Origin: Strix aluco | Lineage: Eukaryota; Chordata; Aves; Strigiformes; Strigidae | Assembly (NCBI RefSeq): GCF_031877795.1 | Contig: NC_133958.1 | Coordinates: forward strand, 1,178,001-1,242,000 | Length of the DNA: 64,000 nucleotides | Reading direction: 5' to 3' | Part shown: piece after piece, positions 13,183 to 24,678 of the stretch | Numbering within the stretch: position 1 is the first letter of the stretch | How the letters are laid out: each line of letters opens with the position of its first letter | Notes under the pieces: generated by a model | Seen by the model: the letters and a program-made list of their open reading frames with translations, nothing else | Databases searched by the model: none | Told to the model about the DNA's origin: nothing | Position numbers and translations under genes: made by a program

Positions 13183-13500
13183 TCTGCCCCACACCCTGAT
13201 CCCAAACATCATCCCTGCTCCCTGCCCCACACACTGACCCCAAACATCATCCCTGCTCCCTGCCCCACACACTGACCCCAAACATCACCCCTGCTCTCTG
13301 CCCCTCACACTGATCCCAAATATCACCCCTGCTCTCTGCCCCACACCCTGACCCCAAACATCACCCCTGCTCTCTGCCCCTCACACCGATCCTGAAGCAT
13401 CACTGCTCCTCTCCTCCCCACACCCCAGTCCTGAAGCATCACCCCTGCTCTCTGTCCCACACACCAACCCCACAGCATCCCCCCTGCTCTGCCCCACACA
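13183..13500. repeat. ~38 bp tandem repeat upstream of IL1B
   Basis: Roughly eight copies of a unit of about 38 bp built from 'accccaaacatcacccct', 'gctctctgcccc' and 'acacactg'. The early copies are nearly identical and later ones decay toward the IL1B promoter. Confidence 0.85.
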
Positions 13501-13586
13501 CAGCCCCTCACACAGCCCCACAGCACTGCTCGGGGGCAGCCAGCCCCCCAGCCCTCCCAGCCTCGCCAGAGGAACTGAGCAAACCC

Positions 13587-13628
13587 ATTGCGAAAGGTGG
13601 AAATCCCGCCCTGACAGTGCTTCCTTCC
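13587..13628 (+). promoter_or_regulatory. IL1B proximal promoter: C/EBP, NF-kB and PU.1-like sites
   Basis: A C/EBP-type site, attgcgaaa, lies at 13587-13595. An NF-kB-like decamer, tggaaatccc, follows at 13598-13607 (reverse GGGATTTCCA, nine of ten consensus positions). A purine-rich ETS/PU.1-like GGAAGGAA lies on the minus strand at 13621-13628. Adjacent C/EBP and NF-kB sites are known from inducible cytokine promoters. No clear TATA box was seen, and the transcription start is unmapped. Confidence 0.55.
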
Positions 13629-13781
13629 AGAGACTCTTGAAAACCCGGCGCACAGACACCAGACTCAGAGAGCGCCCAAGCAACGCTGCAGGCAGGACAG
13701 GCAGGAGCAGGCAGCCAAGTGCCACAGTACTCAACAGGTACCGACAGGTCTCTGCCCGGGCTTTTCCAGTCAGCAGCGGCG

Positions 13782-15087
13782 ATGGCGTTCGTCCCCGATT
13801 TAGACACACTGGAGAGCAGCAGGTAAGTGTGGCCGTGCCAGAGGGGACACGATGATGCCTCCCTGGTGCCATGGTGGCCCTGGCTTCACCATCTCCCTTT
13901 GCCTTTCAGCCTGAACGAGGAGACATTTTATGACCCTGACTGCGTCTGCCTGCAGAAGGTAACACGGGGTGGTGGAAACAGCGAGGTCCCCATGATGGGG
14001 AAGCCGGGCTCTCACCCCACGTCCTGAAGCCGGGCTCTCACCCCATGTCCCCTCTCCTTCCCAGAAACCTCGCCTGGACTCAGAGGTGACATCACCCGGG
14101 GTGGGCATCCAGGTGACCGTGACCAAGGAACACCCTGCCAGGAACTTTCGCCGGGCTGCCATCCTTGTGGTGGCCATGACCAAGCTCCTGAAGCAGCCAA
14201 CGCACAAGGACTTTGCTGACAGTGACCTTGCGGGCTTTCTGGATGATATTTTTGGTAAGGGGGGGTGGTGTTGGGGGTGTTACCCCAGCTGGGAGGTGCT
14301 CTTGGGGATGCGCTTGGACCTGGGAGCATCAGCATCCCCCTGACCATCTCCCTTCCCGCAGAGCCCGTCTCCTTCCAGAGGGTTGAGAGCAGCTACGCCA
14401 AGGCGCCCGTCTACCGCTACACCCGCTCCCAGTCCTTCGACATCCTTGACATCGACCAGAAGTGCTTCGTGCTGGAGTCACCCACCCAGCTGGTGGCCCT
14501 GCACCTTCAAGGACCTGATGCTGGGCGGAAAGGTGAGGGGACACGGTCCCGACCCAATGTCCCCGTCCCCAACCCTGGAACCACTCAGGAGCCACCCCAC
14601 AGCCCCAAGATCACTTGTTAAGCCATCTCTTCTCTCTGCAGTGAAGCTCAACATCGCTCTGTACCGTCCCCGAGCATCACAGGGTGGCGCAGGGACTGGG
14701 CGGATGCCAGTTGCGCTGGGCATCAAGGGCTTCCAACTCTACATGTCCTGTGTGATGAGTGGTGCTGAGCCTGTGCTGCAGCTGGAGGTGAGTTGGAGGT
14801 CCCACTGGCTCCATCCCCCATGGGGCTGGGGGGTCCATCCCACCCTTAACCCCGTTTTGCCCCACCGACTGTAGGAAGCCGACATCAGGAGGGACATCGA
14901 GAGCGTGGAGCTGACCCGCTTCATCTTCTACCGCTTGGACAGCCCGAACGAGAAGACCACGCGCTTCGAGTCGGCCGCCTTCCCCGGCTGGTTCATCTGC
15001 ACCTCCCTGCAGCCCCGCCAGCCCGTCGGCATCACCAACCAGCCTGACCAGGTCAACATTGCCACCTACGAGCTGAGCGGGCACTGA
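13782..15087 (+). CDS. IL1B: Interleukin-1 beta
   Basis: Secreted inflammatory cytokine that signals through IL1R1. Six coding exons with GT/AG sites and consistent phases: 13782-13822, 13910-13958, 14065-14254, 14362-14532, 14642-14787 and 14875-15087. Together they encode 269 aa, against 267 as I recall for chicken. Conserved blocks include CVCLQKKPRLDSE, RRAAILVVAMTKLL, RYTRSQSFDILDIDQKCFVL, MPVALGIKG, LYMSCVMSG and the beta-trefoil end FPGWFICTSLQPRQPVGITN. There is no signal peptide, as usual for the family. The start matches chicken (MAFVPDLD) and has G at -3. The residue aligned with the human caspase-1 cleavage Asp is Lys107 (SYAK|APVYRY). IL1B lies head-to-tail with CKAP2L, as expected from synteny. 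Confidence 0.98.
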
Positions 15088-15350
15088 GGGGCCCCCGCGC
15101 CCAACAAACCCAACCGGCAGTTGCCGGTTTTCAGGCTGTATGTACCGAGTACAAACCCCCCCGCTGGCACCCCCATCCTCCCCATCTATTTCATGTGAAA
15201 TAGCAGCTCTGGGCCCTGTGGGTCTGAGTCACTCCAATTTATCCCTATTTATTGTGTCTATCCAACTTGCTTTTAACTTATATATAATTTTATTGGAAAT
15301 ATTGTGGTTTTGCTATCGAGAATGGGGGTTGATAATGGAAATAAAAGGTT
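15088..15350 (+). promoter_or_regulatory. IL1B 3'UTR with AU-rich element and poly(A) signal
   Basis: A TATTTATT element lies at 15246-15253 in an AT-rich stretch, and an AATAAA signal at 15340-15345. AU-rich elements of this kind destabilise cytokine mRNAs in other vertebrates; that role here is inferred. Confidence 0.75.
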
Positions 15351-15392
15351 TCCCAGGATGGCGTTGCTCAGTTCGTTGCTCTCACAGGGGTT

Positions 15393-15692
15393 AAATGAGT
15401 CTCTTTAACCAAGTAATAAGTGCCAGGCCAAGAGGGAACGGCCTCAAGCTGCGCCAGGGCAGGGTCAGACTGGCTCTGAGGAAGGATTTCTTTGCAGAAG
15501 GGGCTGTTGGGCGTTGGAATGGGCTGCCCAGGGCAGGGGGGGAGTCCCCATCCCTGGAGGGGTTGAAGAGTCGGGTTGAGCCAGCGCTGAGGGATCTGGT
15601 GGAGTTGGGAACGGTCAGTGCTGGGTTAACGGTTGGACTGGATGATCTTCAAAGTCCCTTCCAACCCAGACGATTCTGTGATTCTGTGATGT
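15393..15692 (+). repeat. CR1 LINE 3' fragment
   Basis: Sense CR1 3' end. It contains the 'aaggatttctttgcagaagg' and 'gggctgcccagggcaggg' segments and ends with 'ttccaacccagacg' and a doubled 'attctgtg'. It starts about 50 bp after the IL1B poly(A) signal. It is nearly identical to the copies at 43.1 kb and, inverted, at 27.0 kb, so the subfamily is fairly young. Confidence 0.93.
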
Positions 15693-16200
15693 GGGGGTGG
15701 CTTATGGATGGGAAAATCCTGCTGGTTTGGCTGTTTTGGGGGCTCTCCAGGCCTGGGTGCAAAGCCCAAGGGGTACAGGGTGGCCTCACAGCCCTGGGAC
15801 CCACCCCACACCCACAGGACCACCCCATCCCCATGCCCATCCCCATCCCCACCGCACAGCTGGGGGATGTGGCCGGGGTGGCCGTCCCAGGGGTGGGGGT
15901 CACCCCCAGCCCCCAGCAGCCCCCCATGGCTTCCACCTCTGTCCCAACCCCTACCACCACCTCCCCCTGTGGTGTGGCAGGCTGGGGCATGGCGTGGCAT
16001 GGCATGGCATCATAGGACACGGCATTCCACACTACACCACCCCACGCTAATTGCCGGAAATCGGCTCTAATTAACGGGGCAGCCGCCGCCCCCCCCCGCC
16101 CCGCCCCGCCCCGCCCCCGGCTCCCGTGAAGCCACGCCCCCTCCCACGCCACGCCCCCGGGTCCCGTTAAGCCACGCCCCCTATCCGCCCTGCTCCCCGC
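15693..16200. other. Spacer between IL1B/CR1 and CKAP2L promoter
   Basis: GC-rich intergenic sequence with a short 'catggcatggcat' run near 15,990-16,010. It merges into the CKAP2L CpG island. No gene seen. Confidence 0.5.
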
Positions 16201-16249
16201 CTCGTCCCGCCCCCCAGCGCGGACGCTGAGGGGGACTCACTGTCCCCGC

Positions 16250-16410
16250 CCCCCTGCCCGCCTCTAGCCAATCAGAGCTCTCCTCGCCCGCCGGTCCGGC
16301 GGTTTCGCGCTCTCCATTGGTCGGTTTGAAGAAGGCGGTGGCCAGCGAGCGCGGCGCGGCGTTGAGTGGCGGCGGGTGGGCCGTTGGCCGCGCTGAGGGG
16401 AGCGTCCGCC
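16250..16410 (+). promoter_or_regulatory. CKAP2L cell-cycle promoter (E2F, CCAAT, CHR)
   Basis: CpG-rich region just upstream of the CKAP2L ATG. It has CCAAT at 16268-16272, the E2F-type TTTCGCGC at 16303-16310, an inverted CCAAT at 16316-16320, and a CHR element TTTGAA at 16325-16330. CCAAT boxes plus CHR are the signature of G2/M genes controlled by NF-Y and the DREAM/MMB complexes. That fits CKAP2L, which is expressed in mitosis. Confidence 0.75.
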
Positions 16411-19400
16411 ATGGAGCGGGCAGGGGCGGCCGCGCAGGGTGAGGCTGGAGGGGTTGGGGGTGCGGGCACGTCGGGGGGGAGTGGAGGGAGATCTGGGGGC
16501 CTGTGAGGGGTGATGGGAACACGGGCTGGCATGGGGCGGGGGGGCGGAGGACCCTGTGGGGTGGGGACACCCCGCCGTGTGTGGGCTGGGGGCGGTCTGT
16601 GGGGACCCTGCGGTGACAGCGGCGATCGTGAATGGGGGGGTGGAATGGGGGGTGCTGGGGGGCAGGGGGTGATCTGGGGGGTGCTGCGTTGGGGGTGATC
16701 TGAGGCAGGCTTGGGTGGCCTGGCGGGGTAAGGGGGCAGGAAGGGACTGGGTGGCTTCTGGGGCTTTGGGAGGAACGTTGGGGCGGTCTGGGGGGGTGAG
16801 AGTGTTGCGTGCCTCAAGGGGTGCACAGGGGGGTACCCACAAAATGGGGTATTGATGTGGTGGTGGGGGGATTGGGGTGTGCCTTGGCGTGCTGGGGAGA
16901 CTGGGGCCCTGTGGAAGCCTTGAGGTGCAGTGTCAAGGGAAGGGGGTGGCTTGGGGGGCAGGCGGCTGGTGGGGGGAGGGACTGAGATGCCCTCAGAGCC
17001 CTGGGCACGTGGGCTGTCAGACGAGCGTGGGACGGGGTGAGGCCCTGGGGACGGGGCGGTGCTGGGCTCCAGCCAGGCCAGGCTGTCCGGCCGTGAGATG
17101 CCCCAGTACCGCAGCCAGGCAGAGGCTGTCAGAGGTATCCCCTGCCCCCTCTGTTGAGATGCTCCTCGCTTTTCCCACTTTCCCGCTGTGTTAGCAGAGG
17201 GCTTGGCCACGGCAGGGGACAGGCTTAGGGGATCATTGCTAAGGCAGAGTTGTCAGCAGCATCTCCCCTTTCCTTCTGCAAACTGGCTGAGGCCCACACA
17301 ACTGAGGTTTTGAGCGGCATCACACTGTGAGCATCAGAGCGTTCTGGTCTTCATGTGCCGATGAGCCCCTGGGGAGTATCACGTTCATGAAAATACTCTG
17401 GGATGCTGGGAACAGCATTGCCGAGCGCGGGAGACCTGTACAGTAGTGTTGTGAATGTAAAAGAAATCTGTTCTTCTCGGCGTTTCAAATGCCAAGGTTG
17501 TGGTGTGTGCGCTGCATTTTCCTACCTTCCCTTTGCAGGAGAGCGGAGAAGATGGCTCCAGGAGTACCTAGCAGCCAAAGAAAAGCTGAAATGCCCGAGT
17601 GCAAAGTAAGTCAGGGGGGTGCTGGGGTTGGACTAGATGATCTGGCTTTAAACTCTGACAGGGGAGGTTCAGACTGGACAGGAGGGAAAAATGTTTCCCC
17701 GCCAGAGTGGTCAGAGAGTGGAATAGGCTGCCCAGGGAGGGGGTGGAGTCCCCATCCCTGGGTGTGTTTAAGGGCCGTTTGGATGAGCTGTGGGGGGATG
17801 TGGGGTAGGGGAGAACTTTGTAGAGTCGGGCTGAGGGTTGGACTCGATGATCCCGAGGGGCTTTTCCAACCTGAATGATTCTGTGATCTGTAAAAGCTCC
17901 TTCCAACCCAAATCACTCAGGGATTCTCTGAGGTAAAGCTGACTTCCCGGCTTGTCTTCTCTCTGCAGCGATCCACTGACGTACAGACAGTTCCCTCCTG
18001 CCAGGGTCCCACTGTCAAGGCAGCAACCGGGGGCAGCTCTGCTCCCGCAGCACCCCAGCAGCACTCTCTGGAGTTATTGGCAGCAGGAGCAAAGGGATGG
18101 TTTGAGTGTTGACATTTCCTGCTGGTTGATATTGTTTCTTCTGGATATTTTTTGAGTCTCTGTGAAACTTTCCCATCTTAGCCCTGGCAGAACAGGCCCT
18201 TTTTGCCAATAACTCGGCTTCCTAACGGGGTCTTGAAGAAAGGGTGGTTCAAGTCTTGCTGCTGCTTTTTAATGGCAGCTTTCAGTGGCCTTCTGGGATA
18301 GGTTAATATTAGGAAGGGGCATTTTCAGTGCATTTAAAAGAAATGTTAAATGAGTTACCTGGCTGTGGGACGCCTTCGCTGCCTTGCTCGGTTCCTCTGG
18401 AGCCAGGCTGTGTGCAGATACGCGGCTTGCAGGCTGTGGATAGCGAGACACCTTTCTGCAAAGCTTTTAATTGAAACTGCTGATGCGCTTGACAAATCTG
18501 AACGCTTGAAAGACTCCCCATTGCAGTATTTCTCATGACATTGTAGCGCAAAGGAAGCTATAAAACCTCTCCGTGGGGAGAAGATAAAGGGAAGCAGGAT
18601 CAGAGACCAGAAAGAGCCAACCAGTCCCTGGTGCCAGGCTCTGGAAAACACCACATAGCAATGAGGAGAGAAGATTCATGATCTTTCTTTATGGCATAAT
18701 ACACCACTTGTGTAGAATAGAGGACAATACCATAACTCTCCAGGCTCCTTCATTGCAGAAAAATATCTGCACAGGCATTAATCTTCCCTAATGGCTGAGC
18801 TGCTAGCTCCGGAGTGGAGGGGTGGGAGAACCCTGCAGCTGGTTGCTGTCAGCGGGTTCCAATTCAGAGAGGAGGAGGAGGACAGGACAGGGTGGAGCTG
18901 ACAGCCAGGGCTGCTGCCCCACCTCCCTGCTTTGCTGCCAGCGCCTGGGCAGCTGAGGGGCTCCCGCATCAGCCGCCGCAGTGCTGCAGCTCACTGTGGC
19001 AGAGTAAACCCTGGCTGATGTGCCCCGAGACACCCCTGTGACCTGCAGCACGGCAGCAGCCGCCTCGGATGCACCTCGGCTGTCTGTAGCATGCGGGGCA
19101 AGGTGGGGTGGTGGCCGGGGCAGCAATGTCAGGAGCCTCCACACCTACTGCAGTCTCCTGCCTGCCCGACCCCGCTGCCTGCAGGAACCATTTTGGTCAC
19201 TTCTGTGGTCAGTGGAAGCCCTGAGTTTTGTGACAACCCTGGGTGTCAGTGATTTGTGTTGCTTTTCTGTTGCAATGAGAAAGAAAAAGAATTAATATTA
19301 CGTGGTACTTTCTTGACAGCTTTTTTGATTTCCAAAAGCTTCTCATAAGCTCCTGTGACTGAGACACCCAGCAGTGTTTTAGATATTTAACTTTTTCTGT

Positions 19401-22400
19401 AACAGCTGTTAAATAACCTGATATACTGTTTGACTTCCTACAGACCCTTTTTAAAGGACCAGACGAATTGCCTGAATCCACCCTTAGAACCAGCCTCTTC
19501 TAAGCTAGGGCATGTAAGTAGAAATCTTTTGAGTCAAGTTTTGTATTTCACACTTGAAGCGAGTCTGAGCAGAACAGGATGCCCAAATCGGGGTAGTGAG
19601 TTCCCAACCCCAAGTGGGGTGCAGTCAACAGATTGCTAAATAGTTGTCAATAAGTCAACTAATTATTTTTCAGACGAACTTAGCGTGGGAGACTTATCCT
19701 CTGCCCATGTGCTGGTGGGTGTTGTGTTATTGTTCTGTTGACAGCTGCTTTGTTACTGTGGGCCCTCGTGGATGTCTCCTGGACTAGCAGGGCTGGGGCA
19801 GGAGCGAGCTGTCAGGGTTTGAGGAAGCTGAGCTCTCCTCAGGGTTGAGGTTCGCTTTGTCTCTCCAGGTTGACAGGAACAAGAAGGATGTTCTCAGAAA
19901 CACGGCAAAGGGTGCTCAGAGGGATGGCAAGCTTGGTGCCAAATCCACGCAGCACACTGGCCACGCTGCTCAGCAGAAGTCTTCAAGTACCTCCTGGAGA
20001 GCAGCGGTGGTGCGTCCCGAGCAGCTGAGGAAGAGCACAAATCTTCCCACGGGGCTTGTGCCAAGCATGAGCCACACTACACAGGCCAGAGGAAGGCTCC
20101 CAAATTCAAACTCTGGTCACCAAAATCCAGCAATGAACAAGAAGCCTGCACAGGAGACTGTTAGTGCTGCAGCACCTCAGACTGGAAGTGACCACCCCCC
20201 TCCTGGGTCACCTTGCTCCCCAACTGAGGGCCTGCAGGACAGGCTGGGCTGCAACAAAGAAAACATCCGAGCACAAGCCTCTACACAGCCTGTGCTGAAC
20301 AGAGTTTTTCAGCCTGATGGAAACAATCTTGGGAACAAGAGACTCTTGGCTCACAGGCAAAGCTCAGCCATGATGTCAAGAACCATCACAGGCCCAAAGG
20401 GCAGAATTAATAGCTGCCAGGCTAAGGTAGAGCCTGTTCAGGATAAATTCAGGAAAACTCTGCCAGGCTCAAAAAGCACGTCTCAAAAACCAAGTGTCAA
20501 AACTCAGCCGTTGCAGCCCCCTCCGTTACTTACTGTTTCTACTAATTTGCTACATAAAAAACCAGGGGCAAACCAGGAAAAAACTAATCCGGCAAGGCAA
20601 CCGGTGGGAAAGCCACTCAGCATGCTTCCGGGGGGAAGTCTTAAGCACCACAGTAGACCGCCCCAAATGAAAAGATCTCCTGTAAAACCTGCAGCCTCCA
20701 GCAGGCCCCAGGGGACCACAAACCCGAAACCCAGCCTGAAACCATGTGGCCCCACGCAACAGCAAAGGCCTGTGGCTAACGGGGAGGTGGGTAGGAAGGA
20801 TGTGAAGGTGGTGCCTGCCGGACGCCCAGCAGCATCCCGAGCGACAGTCCCCCAAAACCAGCCTCACAGCTCCAAAACTCAAGCAATTAAGAGCGATTTT
20901 ACGAGTAGGAGAGATAGGCTTAAATCAGAGCTGCCAAAGGCAAGCGGCATACAGGCTAGGCGTGTTCCCAAGACCCCATCGGCTGCAGATCGTAAGTAAG
21001 TAGCAGCTTTGGCCAGCTCTGTCCTTGCCTCCAGGGGACAGCAGAGTTTAAACTGTTTAACTGGGTGAACCAGCACTAACCTGCTGAAAACAGGGTCCAA
21101 AGTCCCCTTATCAGTGAATGCCTGTTGGAGGTTGATACCCCAGAGAAGAGGAGGGTGGGGATGCGATTTGGTGGTACCTTGGGTTCTTCTCCCACCAATT
21201 CAGCACGTGGGAGGAGAGCGTGCAGCTGCTCTCTTGTTTTATCTTCAAGGCACACTTAAACTTGAGGGGGTTTTCCTTTCCCAGCCTAGAGCTCGGATGC
21301 ATTTTTAGGATAGATATACTTTTTCTCCCCAAGCAGCAGAAGTTGGCTAGAGGGGAAATTGCAAGGGAAAAGAGTAGCCTGGCAAGTGGTGGCGGTCTGC
21401 TGGGGTGGTTAACGGTGATCCCTTGGTCCTTTGACAGGAAACAGCTGGAGGAGTGGTTGGCATCCAAAGGCAAGACGTACAAGCGGCCACCTATGACGCT
21501 GCTTCAGAAGAAGCCAGTGAAGCTGTCCTGGAGGAATGTCAAGGTGGAAGAGAAGCAAGAGAAACCAGAGCAGCTGTGCCTGGAGAAGATCAACAACATA
21601 TTAACTGAGTGCCTGAAGCTCGTTGAGGAGGTAGGAATGGGAAAGGAGCTGCTTGAACCTTCTGCTGGAGCATCCCAGGAGTTGAGGGCCATGTCCCCAA
21701 GCAGCACCGAGGCGTTTGGAGCGTTCTTGCTCGCTTGGCTGCAGTTGCCAGAGGGGTAACATCGTATGTGGGGAAAGTGAAAGTCCCCGTGGAGTTACAT
21801 ATAGGCCAAAGGCACGCAGTGAGCTGTGCTAAGGGGGAAAATGGAGCAATACCCAGTCACAGGGCTTGCATGGGTGTCCTGGTACCTGGCAGCGTGGTCT
21901 GCAGCAGGAATTTCTGCGGCAGCAGCCCGGGCTGATGGAGCCAGCGGGAGGTACGTCCCTGGTGGGCCTCACAGCTGCTGGGGAGGGTCATCCCAGGAAC
22001 GCTGAGCGCCAGCCCTGCGCCAGGACTTAGTGGCTCTGCCAGTGCCAGCACTGAAGAGTCTATCCCTCAACACCCTTCTAGGCTTGTTTTACCAAGGGGA
22101 AAATAGAGGCAGAAAAGCTGTTATCTGTCCAGGGACTTGCAAAACCAGACTCTTCAGACCCTCCTTTTCCTAGAGAGCGCTGGGAGAGCGGTTACGCCCT
22201 GACAGCTCCTCCAGTGCACACCTCTGGCCCTTGCAATTGCACCTTTCTCCAGGACATTGCCCTTCTTGTAGGGTGTCGAGACAGAAGAGCTCTCTGCGGT
22301 GTTGTCCCAAGTGCCCCAGGCAGAGAAATTTGCCAAGTTCTGGATTTGCAAAGCGAAACTGCTGGCCCGGAGCGGCCCTTTTGACGTGACGGGGTTGTAC

Positions 22401-23822
22401 AAAGCCGCAGTCTGCGCTGGTGCTGTGGTGAGTGAGGCACGCTTCTCTTCAGCAGCTCCCTGTCTCTGCGCCAGCCGGTTTCCTCAAGATCCAGGGGTTG
22501 GATTTTGGGATGAGTTTAGCAGCACTAGTCACTGGTAAAAAAGCTTTTTAGAGCTGCCAGTCCCGTTTCGTCGCGTAGAAACAGCTTTGGCTTTAATCAG
22601 CCAAGCAGGCAGTGCCGTGTGGGCATGAACGGGGCCAGGGGGAGGATGGGGAGGACACACACACCCTGCGCCGTGTCGGAGCTGTAGCTGGAAGCAGCGT
22701 GATGGCAGCTCTGCGCCGCTCTAGGCAGCGTAACTGCAGCATCTCGTGGGGTTTACCCCGTCAGGGTGGACGCCTGCCCAGCCGTGCCTGGGTGCTGGGA
22801 GATCTCACTTGGAGAAGGGAAATTCTGCAGCCTTTTTACCACTGACTCCAGCACAGGGTGTCACAATGCAGCAAAAACCTTTTCTTCTGTTCAGCTCTAA
22901 CTCTAGTCTCCATTCCCAAGTCAGGCCTACCTTGATCTGTGCTCTGCTTTTCCTGCAGCCGCTCCAGGAGCTCAGAGAAGTTGTCCTTGATATTTTGAAG
23001 GCTACAGACAAAACATCAGAAGGTAACATGTGCGTGTGGGGGCTGGCTGGAAGCGTGGGCAGGCTGGGGTTCCCTGCTGCTGCAGGCAGGGAAGCAGCAT
23101 GGTTTGCAATCTGTCCCAGCACCCCGTGTCCCCGTTGACTTTGATGGAGACTGAGTGTTGTGAAAGTCCAGAATCCTGACCTCAAAAATGGGGCGAGATT
23201 CCTCTGCCAGGGCCGGGCACAGTCCCGGCCCAGCAAGGCGCCCTCACCCGTGTCTGAGCGCCGCGGTGTTGTAATCCCTTCCTGGCCGCTGCTCTCTGCC
23301 CTCTCTGCAACCACGCTGCCCTTTTCCTCTCCCATCAGGGGAAAAAGCTGCTCAGCCCATTCCTTGGGAGCCCGCAACACCTTGTCCAGGTGAGAGGCAG
23401 CACGTGGCAGCGACTCCCTGCCTGACGGGGAGGTCCGTGACCAGCCTGCCCGTCTCAGTCAAGTTACAAGTTACGTCTGCAGCCAGGTAAGGCTGAGCTG
23501 CCCGCTCCTGGCAGCAAGCACCCTCTGGGCCAGCTCTCCTCTGCAGGATTTACCTAAAAACTCTTGTCCTTCCCACAGACAAAAGGAGTTGCTGGAGGGC
23601 CCGGAGCTGAAATTCCTGACGCCAGTGCGGCGCTCGCTGCGGATAGAGCGGGCTGGGAGCTGCTATCCAGAGATGCTGAAGGACCATGACCCTGTGGTGT
23701 CATCCCTCAGGGAAATCCTGGATGTTGAAGAGCAGACTCAGTTCTTCTTCCGGAAAAACAAGGCTTTGCCAGAGGTGGCGGAGCTGGAGGGGTTGAGTGT
23801 GTATCCCCCAGAGTGCTGCTGA
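16411..23822 (+). CDS. CKAP2L: Cytoskeleton-associated protein 2-like
   Basis: Mitotic spindle and spindle-pole microtubule-associated protein. Nine coding exons: 16411-16438, 17539-17605, 19444-19513, 19869-20995, 21438-21630, 22272-22427, 22959-23022, 23339-23486 and 23579-23822. All phases agree and encode 698 aa (human 745). Recognisable blocks are [29 protein letters not shown], a basic disordered middle encoded by the large fourth exon, and the CKAP2 C-terminal domain ([18 protein letters not shown], then [12 protein letters not shown], then [16 protein letters not shown], then [14 protein letters not shown]). A KEN box at residues 185-187 (CNKENIRA) is a likely APC/C-Cdh1 degron, also present in human. 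The exon 4 donor was chosen at 20995 because only that junction restores the conserved ADRKKQLEEW. No canonical AATAAA was found soon after the stop. Confidence 0.97.
17630..17890 (+). repeat. CR1 LINE 3' fragment in CKAP2L intron 2
   Basis: Sense CR1 of a second subfamily, with 'agactggacaggagggaa', 'gtgtgtttaagggccgtttg' and the terminal 'attctgtgat'. It begins about 25 bp after the exon 2 donor and is near-identical to the end of the copy at 46.1-46.6 kb. Confidence 0.9.
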
Positions 23823-24660
23823 GGGATTCCTGGGGAGGTGCAGGTTGCTTGCTCCCCCGTACTGCCTTGCATGCACTTCACTGACTTTTCTTGTTGCCTC
23901 CCAAATGTAAATATGCAGGGGTGGCACATAATAAGCCTGTTACAAATATATAGGTACTGTTTTAAAAGTATAAACACTTGCAGTAGAGATGCAGCGTGGC
24001 CTAGTGAGTAGCGCGCAAGGTGCGGGGTTGGAGACGTGGGCTGCGTCCCCTGGGCCTGCCCTTGGCTCCTCTGCTGTGACGTGACGCCCCCGTTTTCCTG
24101 CTGTAGGATGCTCTCGGTCAGGCTCTGCAGCGCTCCAGGCACCTTCTGCGCTCTCGGAAGCGTTAGCCCAAGGGATTTGCTCCAGAGCTGCTGCGTTGTG
24201 CCCTGCCCAGACAGCACCTGGCTGGTCCCCACGTGCAGACCCCGTGTCTGCGCCAGACTGGCGAGGGGCCGGAGGGGCCGGGGTACCCGCGGGGCCCAGC
24301 AGCTCCCGCACGGGCCCTGAGGAGGCTCCCGCAGGGGGTGCAGAGGCCCTTGGGAGGCAGCAGGCCGGGCTTGCGCACCCCTGGGTGTGGCTGGGGGTCG
24401 GGGACAGGCCTGTGGGCTCAGCTGAGCCCCGTTAGTGCGCTCAAGGCCCTGCAGCAGCCTCCCCTGCTCCCTCAAGGGCTGCCCAGAGTTGAGCAGCGGC
24501 ACGAGGAGCTGGGACTGAGCCCGGCTTCGCTGCTGTGAGGAGAGGACGAAGGCGATACGGCCGCCATGAAGGCGGGGGAGCCCTGTTGTCACATTGCTGT
24601 CCCCAGCAATCAGCAGTGTTGGCCTCATCCCACCCTTCCTCCTCCCAAAATGGCCACCAC
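23823..24660. other. Spacer between CKAP2L and NT5DC4 3' ends
   Basis: Convergent intergenic region. CKAP2L ends at 23822 and the probable NT5DC4 poly(A) site lies near 24660. It contains a possible old SINE, listed separately. No gene seen. Confidence 0.5.
23984..24112 (+). repeat. Possible ancient tRNA-derived SINE (MIR-like)
   Basis: 'gcagcgtggcctagtgagta' resembles the tRNA-like head of amniote MIR/CORE SINEs. It is followed at the expected distance by 'ccccgttttcctgctgtagg', similar to their 'cctcagttttcccatctgta' part. Strongly diverged; recognised by eye only. Confidence 0.45.
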
Positions 24661-24678
24661 CAGGATTGGCTCAGCATC

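Noticed and set aside
12471-13243. Open frames of about 190-270 aa on both strands between the minisatellite and IL1B
   Set aside because: Overlapping on both strands, no family resemblance and no splice context.
13738-13769. Possible 32-bp intron just before the IL1B start codon (gtaccg...ccag)
   Set aside because: Too short for a vertebrate intron. The 5'UTR may be continuous or the first exon lies elsewhere.
17969-18155. Possible CKAP2L exon ([15 protein letters not shown]) after an acceptor at 17968
   Set aside because: It has no good donor, and the exon at 19444-19513 gives the conserved [12 protein letters not shown] in the correct phase.
23990-24060. tRNA gene
   Set aside because: Only the promoter-like head resembles a tRNA. 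It does not fold into a convincing cloverleaf and fits an old SINE better.
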